From Ophiostoma sp. CBS 140.51 (lineage: Eukaryota > Ascomycota > Sordariomycetes > Ophiostomatales > Ophiostomataceae), in the NCBI GenBank assembly GCA_029298735.1, contig JANSLP010000186.1:1-61956 (forward strand): a stretch of DNA of 61,956 nt. Reading direction: 5' to 3'. The notes below the pieces were generated by a model, which searched no databases, was not told where the DNA came from, and saw nothing but the letters and a program-made list of their open reading frames with translations. A program made the position numbers and the translations under genes. Within the stretch, counting starts at the first letter, position 1; each line of letters opens with the position of its first letter. Below, piece after piece: positions 1-13,416 of this stretch.

Positions 1-3000
1 GGCGATATTCTTGCCTGGCTTCGTGTAAAAGGCAGAGCCAAAACTGGCTCGCAAAGTCAATAGTCACAAGTCTTTGGGTCGCATATTCTCCCCTGCAGAT
101 ATTTGGCCACGACCGTTAGAACAGCAGCACATTAGACACAAGTTTTTCTTCTATTTTCTGGTCGCACATCTCCTGCAGCACCAAGCCTTTCTTTTCTTTT
201 CTTCCTTTAATCCCCGTCGTTAACTTGCATCAAATGAGCATTGTCTGATTGCGATGTTTGTGATGAAGTTGCCCGCCTTGCATATGTATGAGCTGTTTTC
301 TTTTTATTCTTTAGCTCCCAACCTCGATGTACTCCGTGTTACAGCTGCCAAAGACAGTTGCTGATCACAGTCCACAAGGAACGTCCTGCATGCACACGCA
401 CTGTGACCTCGATTTGCACCGTTCCCTGTCGAGGCCAACCTCTCTCGCACGGTTTGTTCCGTCTCAAGTACAAGCTAGCTGCAGGCTCGTACTGTACATG
501 TACCTACTTGCACATACATCTGGCCTGGCTAGATCGGAGAGACAGAAAAGGAAACGATTTGTTCTTGGGCTGTTTGATGTGCACCGGCATTGGCTGTCAT
601 TCCGAAATATAAGCGTAGTTGGCAAAACAGCATCTTGACCCTTATTTCCTTTTTCTTCATCGTCGATTTTTGTTGATATTTCCCCGCCGTTGCTTGCTCC
701 TATTTCCAGGTCTCTGCATTAACCACGCATTTTATTGGTCCTTTTTTCTTTTAATATATCGCCTTTTTAGCTTCTCGCAAGCCACAGGCATCGTCAACTT
801 ACAGACATCTGCCGTGCTACCTGCCAACGGCGGTTCGCGGACGTGCTTGTGTGACTTTTCTCTCTCTGCGCCCCTGGCGGGTTCAATTGAAGAGCGATAT
901 GCATCAGTGCCCTGTAAGAAGTGCTTGACAGAGGCACGGATATACGATTATTACGACTTGCTGTCTCTGTCATAAAATAAGGCCAGGCTAGAAGACGCCA
1001 AAAAGCCTGCCAAACACAAACGAGGCGCTCCTTCCTTGTCAGACCCGAATCCAATGCTTGCCAAAACGGGCATCTGCGCCGGTCTGCCCTCGTCGCTGTT
1101 TGGACGGGCTGTGTGGGCGTGCCCAGTAAAAAGACAGGCATTGAGCACCGCGCGCGTGAGTCGAACAAGGCAAGCACACGGCAAAGCTCCTTCCCCCATG
1201 GGTTCCCCTTATTTCATCGCTCCTACCTGCAATGTATTACGACGTATTTACGTTGGCAACTGCAATTACCGTTACAGGCTGCACTAACAATTGAAGTAAT
1301 AAGTCGTAAATCATGCCTCGCGCCGCAACCGCATTATTGGGGACTTTTGTTCTTAATCTTGTTTGTTCAGCGAAATAAGGAGACAGCGCGCCACAATTCT
1401 ATTTTTTAAACATTGCATGAAAAGGGACTCACTGCCGGGGTTGCCGTATGCTTCTTTTTCACGCAAAAAGGGTATCTGGGTGTACAGTCAATAGGTAATC
1501 GGTCCTCGAAGACGGGCGTTTCGTTATCTCTCAACAAACCACGCTAGCCCAATCGCCCTTTGCTCCTTCCTCTTTTAAATGGGGAACGGACACAGATGAA
1601 GTTCTCTCCTCTTAAACACAATCAGCACGCTGGCTGGCCCCCAGTCATTACTTCCCGGGAGAGGGGACAACAGCGGCTACTACGTCGTTGACAGCGACCA
1701 TTAAGTTTAGGCCCAAGGAAAGAACGATGAGCTGGGTTGGGGGCAGAAGAGGCTGCCAAAGGCTAATGCAACACAATAGCCTCGAAAGCTTCAATTCGAA
1801 AGGAGAAAAGGACGAGAGTGACAAAAAGAACTCAGGGAACACAGATTACGACACACAACAGAAAGCACGGGCGGACCCATCTGATAGGTGGTGTGGCAGG
1901 CGGCGCGGCGATAGACACCTTTCAATGTTGCAGCCACGGAGAACCGTTCGCACATAGCGTGATACTCCGTATGTTAAAGACCGAAGAAGTTTTCAAGAAG
2001 TCTTCTGCACTGGGCAGCCACGATGCAGCACATATGTGTACACATAACTCGTGAAGACGGCATAGGAAGGGACAAACATGTGCACCCGCCACAACTGTGA
2101 CCCAAGGCCCTTCGGGAGGGAAAGGGTGAGGCAGAGATGGCAGGAGAGAGGGGCGGTCCTTGGATTGTGGCTGCCTGGCTGCGTCACGGTCGAAAATTGC
2201 CTGCATGCAATCTATTCAGAGGGAAGGAGAGAAGGGAGAGATGGCGAGTTAGACGGCGAGTTGGGAGGCAGAGAAGAAGAAGGAGGGAAGAGCGGCAACT
2301 GCCTAATTAGGTAGGAGGCAAAGACCCAAGAGAGGCGCCGCCTTCGCCAGTAGCAAAATGGCAAGCAGGTGGGAGATTCGTCCAGCCACACCAAGAAAAC
2401 AAAGCAGTCTGGAAGTGTACGACATTCGAGTAAGATACATCACAAAACACGAGGGCACGAGGCGAGGCGTGTACACCGTTCCTGTCTATGAACAAAATAG
2501 GGCAAGTCACATTTTCTCCAGTGGCAGGCCGCACCGCCACTTGCGAGATGGTGGTGGGATAAACAAGAATGAAAGAAGAAATTAAAAAAGAAAGAAAAAG
2601 GTGTTAATTGGAAACAGCTATGCTGTCGTCAAGTCTTTTTTTGCTTGGCCGCCACCAGATCGGATGGAGCAACCTTTCGTCTGTCATGATGACACTTGCA
2701 CACAGAGAATGGTTTTAGCGATGCGCAATCTATTTTTATTCCAATGTGTAGATACCACATAGTTGTAGATCAACCATGCTAAGGGTGAAAAATTAAGAAT
2801 TAGACGACTGTTTTTTGCCTGCTTTTTACCAACCCGCCAAACAGGATTTTCTTCCGGCTGCACCCCTCCTCCGCCCTACCACTCCCCAAAACCAGGAAGC
2901 TGAGCTTAAATGGAGGAAGTGGGAAGTGGTCTTTGGCTAACAGCGTCATCGTGCTTCTTGCTTCTCCTGAAGCTTTCCCCAGCCTCTGTCAACTAGAAAG

Positions 3001-6000
3001 TCGATTTACCGTATGATGCCAGTATCATCACTTTTTGGACTCTGTTGCCTTCCATGTCCGACTACCTTGTGCTTTACGAAGGCAAAGGTCCCTTCTATCA
3101 ACGGGTGGCAGTGGTAACGTTCATGACAGCATCATAGGCTAACCCAGATCGACTGTCATAGTCATGCAGGAGCAGTCGACCGACTGCATTCCGCAGGACG
3201 TCCTTGCATGCACATTGCAACATGCACACCAGCTCGTCGTCATTTGCATACGCTTTAACATGACAGAAAAATACAGAGGCTTTTCACATGGGACAAGCGA
3301 AGAAACGTGGAATATTTTCCAGCATACTGATAACCAATGCTCTCTCCATGTGGCGAAATACAACCCACGCTTCTTGATTTCCCGCTCGTTCCTTCCCTGA
3401 CATGAAGAATCGCTTTCCTCTGCACATGGCAGCCACCGTGCTTGCGCCTTCCACACACGGAGTAACACCCCCCCTCCCTCCTTTCTTCTTTTCAGACCTG
3501 CCCCCCTTCTTTCCTTTTTCGACGAGCCCCCCAGCACCTCCCCCCGTCGCCCGTATGCACGTTGCAACCGAGCTTACACTATTCTTTGTGGGAGGGGGGT
3601 TGCTGCCGGTGGGGACCCACTCGCCAGGGTCGTAGCGGCTTGCTCTTTCCTTCTCGGAACGCAAGAACAGAATGGAAAGAAAAGAAGCCCAAAAAATACC
3701 TTCGATTTTTTATTATTATTCTTAGTCTACGTCGTTGATGCTGTCGCTCAAAGACCGGAGCAGAAGAAGCTTGATGGAGTAAAATTTGCCGTCTTTTTTG
3801 GTGGAATTTTTATTTTTATTGATGAGCACTTGTATGTAATGCCCATTGCTTTGTGAGATGTCTGTATCGTTCCTTCCTGCGTCGCAGATATCATTTCATC
3901 TCCCGTTCTTGACCGGAAGCCTAAAAGCAGTATTTTGCTTCCCAGAGGCTTGCTATCTTGCCGACGATCTCGACTTCCTCTGTTTTCTTTCAGTTTTCCC
4001 CTCCCTTCTTCCCCATTGCTTTTTCCTAATCACTACGGAGAAGGAGATACGCTCACCCGCCGCCATTCTTCATCCACGCCCTCCTCCACGCCACCATTTT
4101 CGACCCGCCCGCCATTCCCTTTCGAGGCGCGCCCCCATCGTTGCTCCTTTTTTGCTCAACGGTCTTCTGAAGAAAACTGTGGGTCTTCCACCAAAGGATT
4201 CGCTCTCGCTATTCAGGGAACAACGTTCATTGAGCTGCCTCTTCCAGCACGTTCATCACACGGCAGAAAGACTCTATATATGTGTAGGAAAGGATATCTT
4301 AACAGGTAGCAGAACCTTCTTTCCCAAAATCCAAAATCCAGACGCCAGAGACGCCGGAGGCGCCAGCCAAGGCCCTGGTGAGAAAGTCAAAGTCCAAAAT
4401 GAAAACAGGAGCCTCCAGTGGCGTAACTGTCGAGCGCTGTCAAGCAATGGAGCAAGGCTCGGGATTGGCCCTCAAGTTATGCTGTCCTTCTGTCATCCAT
4501 CACTTCTGGATGCGGCTTTCTTCACGTTCTTCACAAAATTCATTCCACACTATTTTGCGGCTCTTTAATTATTTCCGAAGCCTCACTACTTTTCATGCTA
4601 CTGCTGTTTGTTTTGATATGCCTTATGCAGGTATGTAAGTCCTCCTTTCTGTCACTTGTGGATGTAAGTGCAAGTGCAATGCCATGTTGGTCCGTTTCTT
4701 CATCATACCTCTGCGTGCGAATGCGCGTTCCGTTCCTGCCTCAACAGGGCAAGCCCGTTACAACTCAACGTACGTACCTGCAAAACACGACAAAAGGCCG
4801 CCGCATCGGCCCTAGACCAAATGTCAACTGTAAACTCCTAGCATGCGTTTTGTCTGGGGTGATTAGAGACGTCGAAGTGGAACGGGGGAACAAAAAAGAA
4901 GAAGGAGCCAGAGGAGAAGGAAGAGGAGTTGGTCGTGGTGGTGGCTGTTAGGGGGGCGTGTGGATAGCTTCGACGGCAAGGGTGTGCCGCTTGACGTGGA
5001 CTGGACAGGGCGCCGTCGGTGGGTGGGCAGGAGGGTGAGCAGCATGCTTTTGCAGGCTGCTGACATGACCTTACCTTTTTTCATTCCTTTATTTCTTCAT
5101 GGAGACTCTCCGTGTGCGTTCTGTCCATACCGACCCATGGCGTGTGTGGATGGCGACAACGGTGGTGGGCATGGGGCGCGGTGCATGGGTTCGCCGACTG
5201 GTTTGTGGTTTGCTCAACAAGCACAAGCAAGCAGAAGCAGATACAGAAGCAGAGAAAACAGCGTGGCGCGCTCGCTTGCCCCCCTTCAGTTCGAGATCAC
5301 TTTTGTCGAGTCCCCATCTTTTGGCCCTCTATCCCGCAACTTCTCTCCCGCGGCTGCCACTGGTGCATTTTCTCCGTTTTCTTTCTTCATACTCACCACG
5401 ATCACCGCCACCTGCGAGCAATCCCCGAGCAGCCTGCAACGCTTCATCCCCGGGCGTCCATCTCTTTTGTTTCTTCTCGTTTTTGTTGGCTCGCTACATG
5501 AACATAAACGCAAACATTAACACCAGCACTCAGCCAAGTTGCCCATGCCACCAAGCTCTAATCTTCCACCAACCTCCACACTTGCATCTTAATAACGGAG
5601 TTCATACACCGCATCTTAAGACTCATTTTCACAGTTCTCTGCTTGGAAATTAGACGCCAAAAAAGCATGAGCTGTCACCGTCCAGCCTTCGGCCCTTTTC
5701 TTTCCTGATTCTGCCGGCCTGCCTGTCTCGCATCGGCATCGTCTCCCACTTCAAGCCCGGGAAGCTCAGAGAAGCGACAGCAGAAGCAGAGAACGCCAAC
5801 CGCAAAGACGGCCCACGCTCAGGTCGCACTGGTGCCCGCGCTGTCCGTCCCCTCACCTTTTTTCACACACCCTTCACCCTACCCTTGGTACGGCCCCATT
5901 GTTTTCTTTATTCTTCTTTTTATTATTCTTCGCGCTTTCCACGAAAGCCTTTGCTTCTCTCCATTGCCCATTGCGTCTTCCTTCGAGGACTCATCAAACT

Positions 6001-7664
6001 TTCTCCGCCTTCGCTTGTGTCTCCCATTTTGTACTTTCGTCAGCAACCTCGTGCGTCTTGTACTTGTTTGTTGACCGCTCTCCATTCTTGTCTGATTTCT
6101 TTATTACTTTTTATATCGCTCTCCTGGCACTACTCCGTGTCTCTTCATCCTTGCCCTGTGTTGCTCCTCTCTGCATACACTCCATTCCAGACATAACTCG
6201 CTGTATTCAACCACCGTGCTGCCTTGCAAAGGACTTCGCACAACTTGGCTTGACTAGCCAGCCATATAATATATGAAGGGACGAGCGTGCTGACGTCCGC
6301 GAGAATCTTTGGCCCAAAAAGAAGACTCGTCAACAAAGAGACGAAGAAACGGCATCAGACAGGAAGCAGCACATTCATCAGCAAATCCGATCTGTCAAGT
6401 CAACAAAGAAGTGGCACTCCGTTTTCTTGCCTCGAACCGGAATTAGTTTGCTGTCATCAGCGAGAACACCTGCAAGAACCAAAAATCTGCACGAGAGCCC
6501 CAACATCGCAAGATCTCCCCGTGGCCTCCATCTTTCCTCCTTCCCTGAAAGGCAACACTCGCTGGCCCTCCAGTCTGCAACGCTGTGCTGAGGACACCCC
6601 CAAGAACACCATCTTGCAACACCACACCCCTCCCCAGTTCCTGCAGACTTTTGCCTGGCCCTTGGCCCTGCACAACTGTCGAAAAGGAAAGCAGTCCAAA
6701 CAGACCAAGATTATTCTCGACCCGAGTTTGACCCTTGTCAGCTTTTCTCCCTTCTCCACCTAATTTGGCCCCCCCTACCTGCCTTTGCACTCCCCTTCTC
6801 CACTGTTCACTGCTTGCCCACCTTACCTGGCTAGGCCTTGCCCCTACCACTGTGTGTAAGGATACTGCCGACCGACTTGCTCACAAAACACTCCCCTCCA
6901 TCATCTGCCGTTCCATTTTATACAAGAGCACACCTTGCCCTGCGACGATAGCCACTCATCGACGTTCTCTCTTTCTCCTTTGCTCAGACTTCATTCTCGT
7001 TTCAATACGGGCAAGCCATCCTACGCCGGCTCGATCTTCTCCCTTCTCTTTTGTTTCAGACGGATCTCCTTCATCTCTGGACGACAACGGCACGCACTGT
7101 CGTATCACCACCTCACCACCACCTGGACATCTGAGAAGGTCCCCCGGCCTCGTCGCCCGTCCTTTATTTGAATCGAAACACGGAGCGTAGGAATTAGCGG
7201 CGTCGTCTCGTCTTCTTATTCCACGTCTTATTCTAATTTGGGGGTTTTTGCATCATCAGCTAGCCAGACCGCACCCGCGATATTGAAAGAGGGTTTTGTG
7301 CCGTCGACCATCGCCCATAAACAGCCCGAAACGACGACACGACTATCAACTTTGACGGACGTGGGTAGTCGAGTTCTCTTTCTATCAGACTTCGGTACTC
7401 CCTAGACCGACAAAGGCACTCACGATACCGTCGACCATTTTCTGAGGAGCAGCTCGGGATAGGAAAAAGAGAAGAGACAGAAAACCCTTGTTTTTCTATC
7501 CAAACCTTGTCTCCTCGTCCCTTTCTCTTAATACGTGGGACGCGCCCCTCAGATTTGTTACCTCTTCCCCTCCTCTTTTCTTCCTAGGACTGCTTCTTCT
7601 TCCCGCCCACCGAGGATTTTTCCCCCGTGAACGACTTCGGACAAATTAGTTGTGGCATGCTCCC
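1..7664. other. gene-free upstream region with CT-rich leader
   Basis: I find no supportable gene here on either strand. Open frames are short, overlap in several frames and lack recognisable protein features. From about 3,400 and again from 5,300 to 7,640 the plus strand is rich in C and T runs, as in promoters and 5' leaders of strongly regulated fungal genes. A TATA-like stretch lies near 6,264-6,275. The regulator gene starting at 7665 is the only plausible user. A long leader with several upstream ATGs is inferred, not shown. Confidence 0.6.
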
Positions 7665-10156
7665 ATGTCAACCGCAACATACACAGCAACCATGGCAGAG
7701 CTGAAAGAGCCAGCACATGGCATGTGGACCGGCTACGGCAGTCCAGTGCAGATGGCCAACGGTCGTTTCGGTCACCCGGGAGCGTTGGACCCGATTCTAG
7801 CCAATGCAGCAGCGGCAGCACCACCGGCACCTTCACCGCACTCCGCACGTCCGAGAACGGACGCCACTGGCTACCCGTACGCGCCGCGGTACCCGCAAGA
7901 CGACACTGACGTCTACGGCAGACACCATTCCACATCGAGTGCCAGCGGTGTCCCGCACCCGTCGCTGACGACGCACCAGAGCTACCCGAACCTAAAGCGG
8001 ACCTACTCACAAACAGAGCAGCACCAGCAGCATCAACAACCACCGCAGTCGCAGGTCCCACCATACGGCGACATGGTGCAGGACATGCGCAACGAGGACG
8101 GCTCAAAGGTCAACGTGAACCAGGGTCACAAGCTCCTTTCGTTCCGCCGTGCTGCGGACAAGCACACGATTGTCGACCGCCACGGCCGCATCCAGCAGCT
8201 GGATCTCTCGGCACAATTGCACGGCATGTTTTTCTTGTCTGAAATGCCTACGAGCTCGAGCGACGGTTCCGTTTTGCAACCTGAGTTGACTTGCTACCGC
8301 CGCAACCTTTTCCAGATCAGCGGAACACTGATCACGCCGAGGGGTCAGCTGTCAGTTGTGAACGAAGGCGGCGAGACGGTGGCGGTTAGCTCTACCGAGT
8401 TGACGATTTCTGCTATCGAGTCTGTCGATAACCACCCGATTCGTCTAATTGTGATTCCGTGGAAGACGCCACCGCCGAACTCGCCCGAAGTTGCGCAAAA
8501 CCCCGACCAGGAGCCCGTGCCGCTGCCGCTGATTCCTTTCCAGGATGATGGCTCCGAAGCAGAAGGCGAATATGCAGTTTACCCGATAGGATGGCGCCGT
8601 CTGCAGTTCCGGATGTAAGTGTTTCGAGAATTGTTTAACGAAACGGAAAGGCGGTGGAGAAAACGACGCGACAGCAAATGAAATAGTTGCTAATTCGTGA
8701 TTTTCGTCTTGCAGAGCAACAGCAAACAATGGTCGCCGTAAGGAGCTGCAGCAGCACTTTGTTCTGCACCTCAAGGCCATTGCAACCCTGGCCAATGGAT
8801 CGAAGGTGGTTTTGGCAGAGTCTACGACGGCGCCGATCGTTGTTCGTGGTCGCAGCCCACGTAACTTCCAGGCGAGAAAGGAGATTCCCTTGCTGGGATC
8901 GAGTGCTGGGTCGAGAGGCCAGGCTCTGGTTGAGACAGGAATGGGTATTGTCGCGGGCCCCCTGACGGTCAAGACGCAGGATAAGGCGAGAGCGATGGCG
9001 CTGGAACTGCCCCGTTCGTCCTTCACCTTCACTGCTGCGCCCAAAATGCCGCCAAGCCCGATGTCGATGCGGTCCAAGTAAGTTATCAAATGCGCTGGTT
9101 GCTGGTCAACCCCTATTCAGAGGCGTGAAATAAACAAACAACGGAAATGGGAGGGGACATGGCGGTTAACATCACGTTTCCTCTAGCTCGTACCCGGCTT
9201 GGAACACACAACAGATGCCGCTGCCACCCGCAAGTGGCGGCGCATACCCGACGACTTCGATGGCGAACGAACCATACCAGAAGCTGCCGGTGTCAGGCTC
9301 GCCGCACTACACAGCGGAGCCCCAGGAGATGCCCATGCAGCAAGCGTCGTCGATGCCTTCGGTGCAGCTTTCGCTCGTTGCTAACGACCACCAGCAATCG
9401 AACATTCGGACTCAATATGCTTATGTTCAAGGAACATCTGCCCCACCTCCACAGATGTCCCTGCCGACCGCCGGTGACGCCGGTGGCCTGAGTGTCCCGA
9501 GATACGTCGACAACAACGCGCGGCCAGCAAAGAGCCCCCGCCACGGCAACCACGACTCGGTTCACAGCGCGACATCCTTGAGCACGAGCAACGACACGCC
9601 CGGCGAGTACCGGTACGGCCCGGCATCATACATGGGTGTCGGCGGCACCAGTGAGCTGAGCCCGCACTCGCAGCATCAACAGCACGGTGCCCAGCACTCA
9701 CCATCTCAGCCGCCACCGCCCCAACAGCAGGGCCGTCCTCAGCATCAGCACTCGCATCCCCAGTCACAGCAGCAGTCGCCGTCGCAGCCGCTTCCTCTTC
9801 CCCACCCTCAGCAGCAGCAGCACCAGGGCACCCCTCAGCAACACCACGGCCAGGGCGCCTACGGTGCCGCCTCACATGACGCTTCGGGCAACAGCAACGC
9901 GTCCAACCCTCCTTCCGCATCCCACCCACCCCCGCGTGACTATTACCCGTCGTCAACATCGTGGGCACAGCCGCCGGCTGATTCGAACCAGGCTCCGTAC
10001 GCGAACGGCGAATCTCGGCACTACTCCTTCCCGGACCAGTACAAGGCTGGACACCAGGTCAAAAACGGCGAGGCTCTCCCGCAGCCGCACAACTATGCTG
10101 CCCGGGGCTCGTTCGATGCGACGACGATGAACCACTACTCGTGGAGCGCAGCTTAG
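7665..10156 (+). CDS. NDT80/PhoG-domain transcription factor (VIB-1/XprG family)
   Basis: This is a nuclear p53-like (NDT80/PhoG) DNA-binding regulator. Family members VIB-1 in Neurospora and XprG in Aspergillus control extracellular proteases, carbon and nitrogen starvation responses and heterokaryon-incompatibility death. Three exons give 760 aa: 7665-8614, 8715-9077 and 9187-10156, with introns starting GTAAGT and ending CAG and TAG. The join across intron 1 rebuilds RIATANNGRRKELQQHFVLH, and exon 2 carries GRSPRNFQARKEIPL, both typical of the domain (roughly residues 145-370). The N-terminal 140 residues are Ala/Pro/His/Gln-rich. The C-terminal 300 are disordered, with HQQHG and PQQQ runs, as in VIB-1. 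The first in-frame ATG is 7665; 7692 has a better context (ACCATGG) and would remove 9 residues. Which paralogue this is cannot be settled without a tree. Confidence 0.93.
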
Positions 10157-13100
10157 GCGACTTATCGATGAATCGTGGCGAGGTATCCCGAGATTAAACC
10201 GTGAGAGGCTCAGATTGAGTACGATGTCCGTGCATGCATCCTCGCCAAAACCGAATCGCATACGCGAAACACGCCCTTTCTGGCGAACGGAGTATTATCT
10301 GTTTGTTGACTTGTACCTTCATTTCTTGGCTGTCATTTTTGTGTTAACATTTTTTTCTCTCTCTTTTTGTTTTTCTGTCATTTGCTTTCCCCCTTTTTTT
10401 GTCACTTATGTCCTGTCTTTTTTCTCTGATGGGACGAATATATTATTTAGGCGCAGGCATGAGGACCATTGGGCACAGCAATCGGGTTGGCGCAACTGGG
10501 ACGGTGCTTGTCATATTTTGGTGTGAATTTCTTTCATCTTCTCATTTTCATCTTGTCTTTTCTTTTCTGTGTGGCCTCTTTCTCTTTCTCTTCGTTCACG
10601 CTTCGATACCACCGCGTGTCTTTTTTCTTTGTACCTTTTCTTTATAAGTTCGATATTGTGTGTGTTGTCTTGTCCCTGACCTGAATATTTTTGCGCGTTT
10701 GTGTGTCTTGGTTGTGAGGGGGAAGGGGTGGGGGAGCAACAAAACCGAGGATGGCAAAGCTCACCTACTTATATATCGGTTATAAGATACTTTTTTTGTT
10801 CACTTTGATCTACGTGCGTGTAGGTATGTGGGCGTGTGGATGTGCTCTGTTGTTTTATTTGAGAGTGGAAGGCTGGCTGTTATATGTGGTGAATCTGAGA
10901 TTTGTGATGAGACGTTCGTATAATTGATGCCATGGCTGGCCGAATAATTGTGCCACGGGGCACGTTGGTCTGAAAAAAAAACAGGTCGAGTACGATTAGA
11001 TAGACAGATATATATATATAGCTTCTCTGCTAATATGAGTACTGGAAAATTATGTGACGGCGGCAGAATATGTGTGAAACCAGACGGGAGTACGGAGTAT
11101 GGAGGCCGTTTGTGTTGGAGCGGAAGCTGAAGCGGGAAGTTGAGAGATGAGACAAAAACAGCCAATGTAGGCGGAGCCCGTCTTCTCTTCCCGAGAAAAT
11201 GGCGATTGAGCGTAGTATCCCGGTCGGGCCAGCCGGGTAAAGAGAAGAGGCACGATATGTTGCTAAAGTAGTCGTGGATGCTGGCAGTAAGATGTTCCGT
11301 AAGTATTCTGTACGTTGAATGTGTGCCGAAAATTGCTGGAGGGATGAAAGAGAAACGGGAGGAGGGCCGAAAGGCAAAAAGCGTAAGAGAAACAGGGCCC
11401 CGTGAGATAGATAAAGTAATGGAGGGGAAAAGGAAACAAAGAGAAAGGTGCAGGAAAGCGGAGGAGGCTGTGAAAATCGGGTAGCGGAAAGTAAAGCGTG
11501 GGACAGTCCGATCTCGTCAAAGTGTTAGCTTTCCTGTTCGTTGTGTTTAGTTTTGTCGATCCTCTCGTGTCCTCGTCTCTTCTTTCCTTCTTTGTGGTTT
11601 CTTTTTCCTTGCTGGCATTGCTGATGTTGCTGGTATTGCCTGGCGCTGTTCTGACGCTGGACTGGAATTGGGCAAAGGCGGGTTGAAAAGGGCAATGGTC
11701 ATGGACGATCATTCCTCTTTTAAAATTGATGTGAGATTTGAGGACCGAAATGGGCGGAAAGATCGAAAAGAGTCAAGGCCGAGAGGGCCTGGGGAGCATT
11801 TCAATGTCCGGCACGTAGGAAAGCCGAATAACGTCGCATTTCAAGAGGAAACAAAATAGAGTGGTCTTTCTGTTTTGGGAAAACGAGAGAGGTCCAGAGG
11901 CGGAGAGATGGGCCACTAGCGGCGTGAGGCTGGAAAATGGGTCGTATTGAAGTCGAGATCCATCGTCAGGGCAAGTGGGAGGAGGAGAGAAGGCGAGGGC
12001 TAGCTCTGACAATACATTGCTCTCGTCTTTATACAGTACTAGTATACTACTGCGAATTGTCCAACATTGCACCTTAAGCTCAAAAGTCTACGGAGTACAA
12101 GCATGAGGACGTAAAATAAAAGTAACAGTATGCTTTCAGCACCATGGACATGCATCTTCTGTTACCAACGAAGCACAAAAAGCAAGGCAAGTTTACAGAC
12201 AATCTGCAAAAGACCGTTTTGGGACAATGCCAGGACGCCATTGCGCTTTGCTCCGTGCACTCCGGGACTCCGCAAGAGTGGTCGATCGGCATCTGCATCA
12301 TGGCGTGGCGCGATGGGCCAGCCCAGGCCAGGAATAACCCAGCTTAGCTCGGCCTAGCCTTCCCACCCTCCCTTTCTTCTTTCTCTTTCTCTCCTTCATC
12401 TACTGTGTATCTCCCATCAAAACCAATTTCCAATATTAAATGGTGCCCCGGTGCATCGGGAATGGAGAGTCGGACCTTATTTTGGCAGCATCTTGTGCCT
12501 GTTGGTGCAGAGTTTCCTTAGCGGCGGCAAGCTACCCGAATGGGAGGGACGAGCGAGAAAGCATGGCATTCTCTACTCAGTCCACTGAGCACTCAGTGCG
12601 CGCATGAGATGGAGGTTGTGCTTGCTGCAATTTCAGCTCCGATGTGTAGGAAAAGGAGGCCGCAGATCCATTGGCCTGGTGCAGCTTCAACTGAGACATT
12701 GGCCGTGGTCTCAACGCATTTTCAGCTGGCTCTGCCACACGGCTGAGCCCGACAAAAACGTCATAGCACCGGGTTTTGAAGTCTTGTCGGATACCATTTC
12801 TCGTTTTTCTTTCAACTCGAGATGCGATTGTTAAAATGCCGGCCAGAATTGGACAGCGAACGAGCGGCTTCTCAACAGTCGATACAAAACACCTCCACAT
12901 CTGTATGTTCCCGTGCTTGATTTTGCAATACCGTATTTCGTGTCATCACTTCCCCAAAGCTCCAGTTATTGAGATTGAGTAACAAGGAAGGCCCTTGTTA
13001 GACTCCATGTGTGGTCAGCTGCAGCTGGCAGTGTCAGAATGTCAGAATGTCAGAATGGCGTGGGGAAGGTGCCAATCTGTAGCGTTATAAACACCAAATG

Positions 13101-13416
13101 TGGTGCAACAACAGCTGTGAAAATAGCGATCACATGATCCAACCGTAAAAACGGTTTGGCCGCCAGCTGGCCGACAGCTGCACTAGCCTCACCGCAATTT
13201 TTCACCACCTCTCTCTCTAACTCATGTCACGCATCTCACAGGCCCGCTCACAGCCATTGCACAACTAAATACGGATTCTTAGCATTTATTTTCAGTCTTG
13301 ATAAGTACAATTGGCCGAAAAGCCCTACTTAAATCTCACAGGGGGCCCTCGTCGCACAACGACCGACTCATCGGACAAATCTCACCCACCTTGATCATTG
13401 AACTTGGCAACTCACC
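10157..13416. other. intergenic region
   Basis: T-rich 3' flank of the NDT80 gene (10,280-10,700), then about 2.5 kb without a convincing gene. Frames such as 11263-11712 (minus) show no domain, low-complexity coding bias or splice structure. A three-copy GTCAGAAT tandem sits at 13033-13056, about 360 bp before the next start codon. Confidence 0.55.

Noticed and set aside
3846..5653. Frames up to 240 codons in the CT-rich upstream region
   Set aside because: Pyrimidine-rich composition yields Ser/Pro/Leu/Phe strings in several overlapping frames, with no start context, domain or splice structure.
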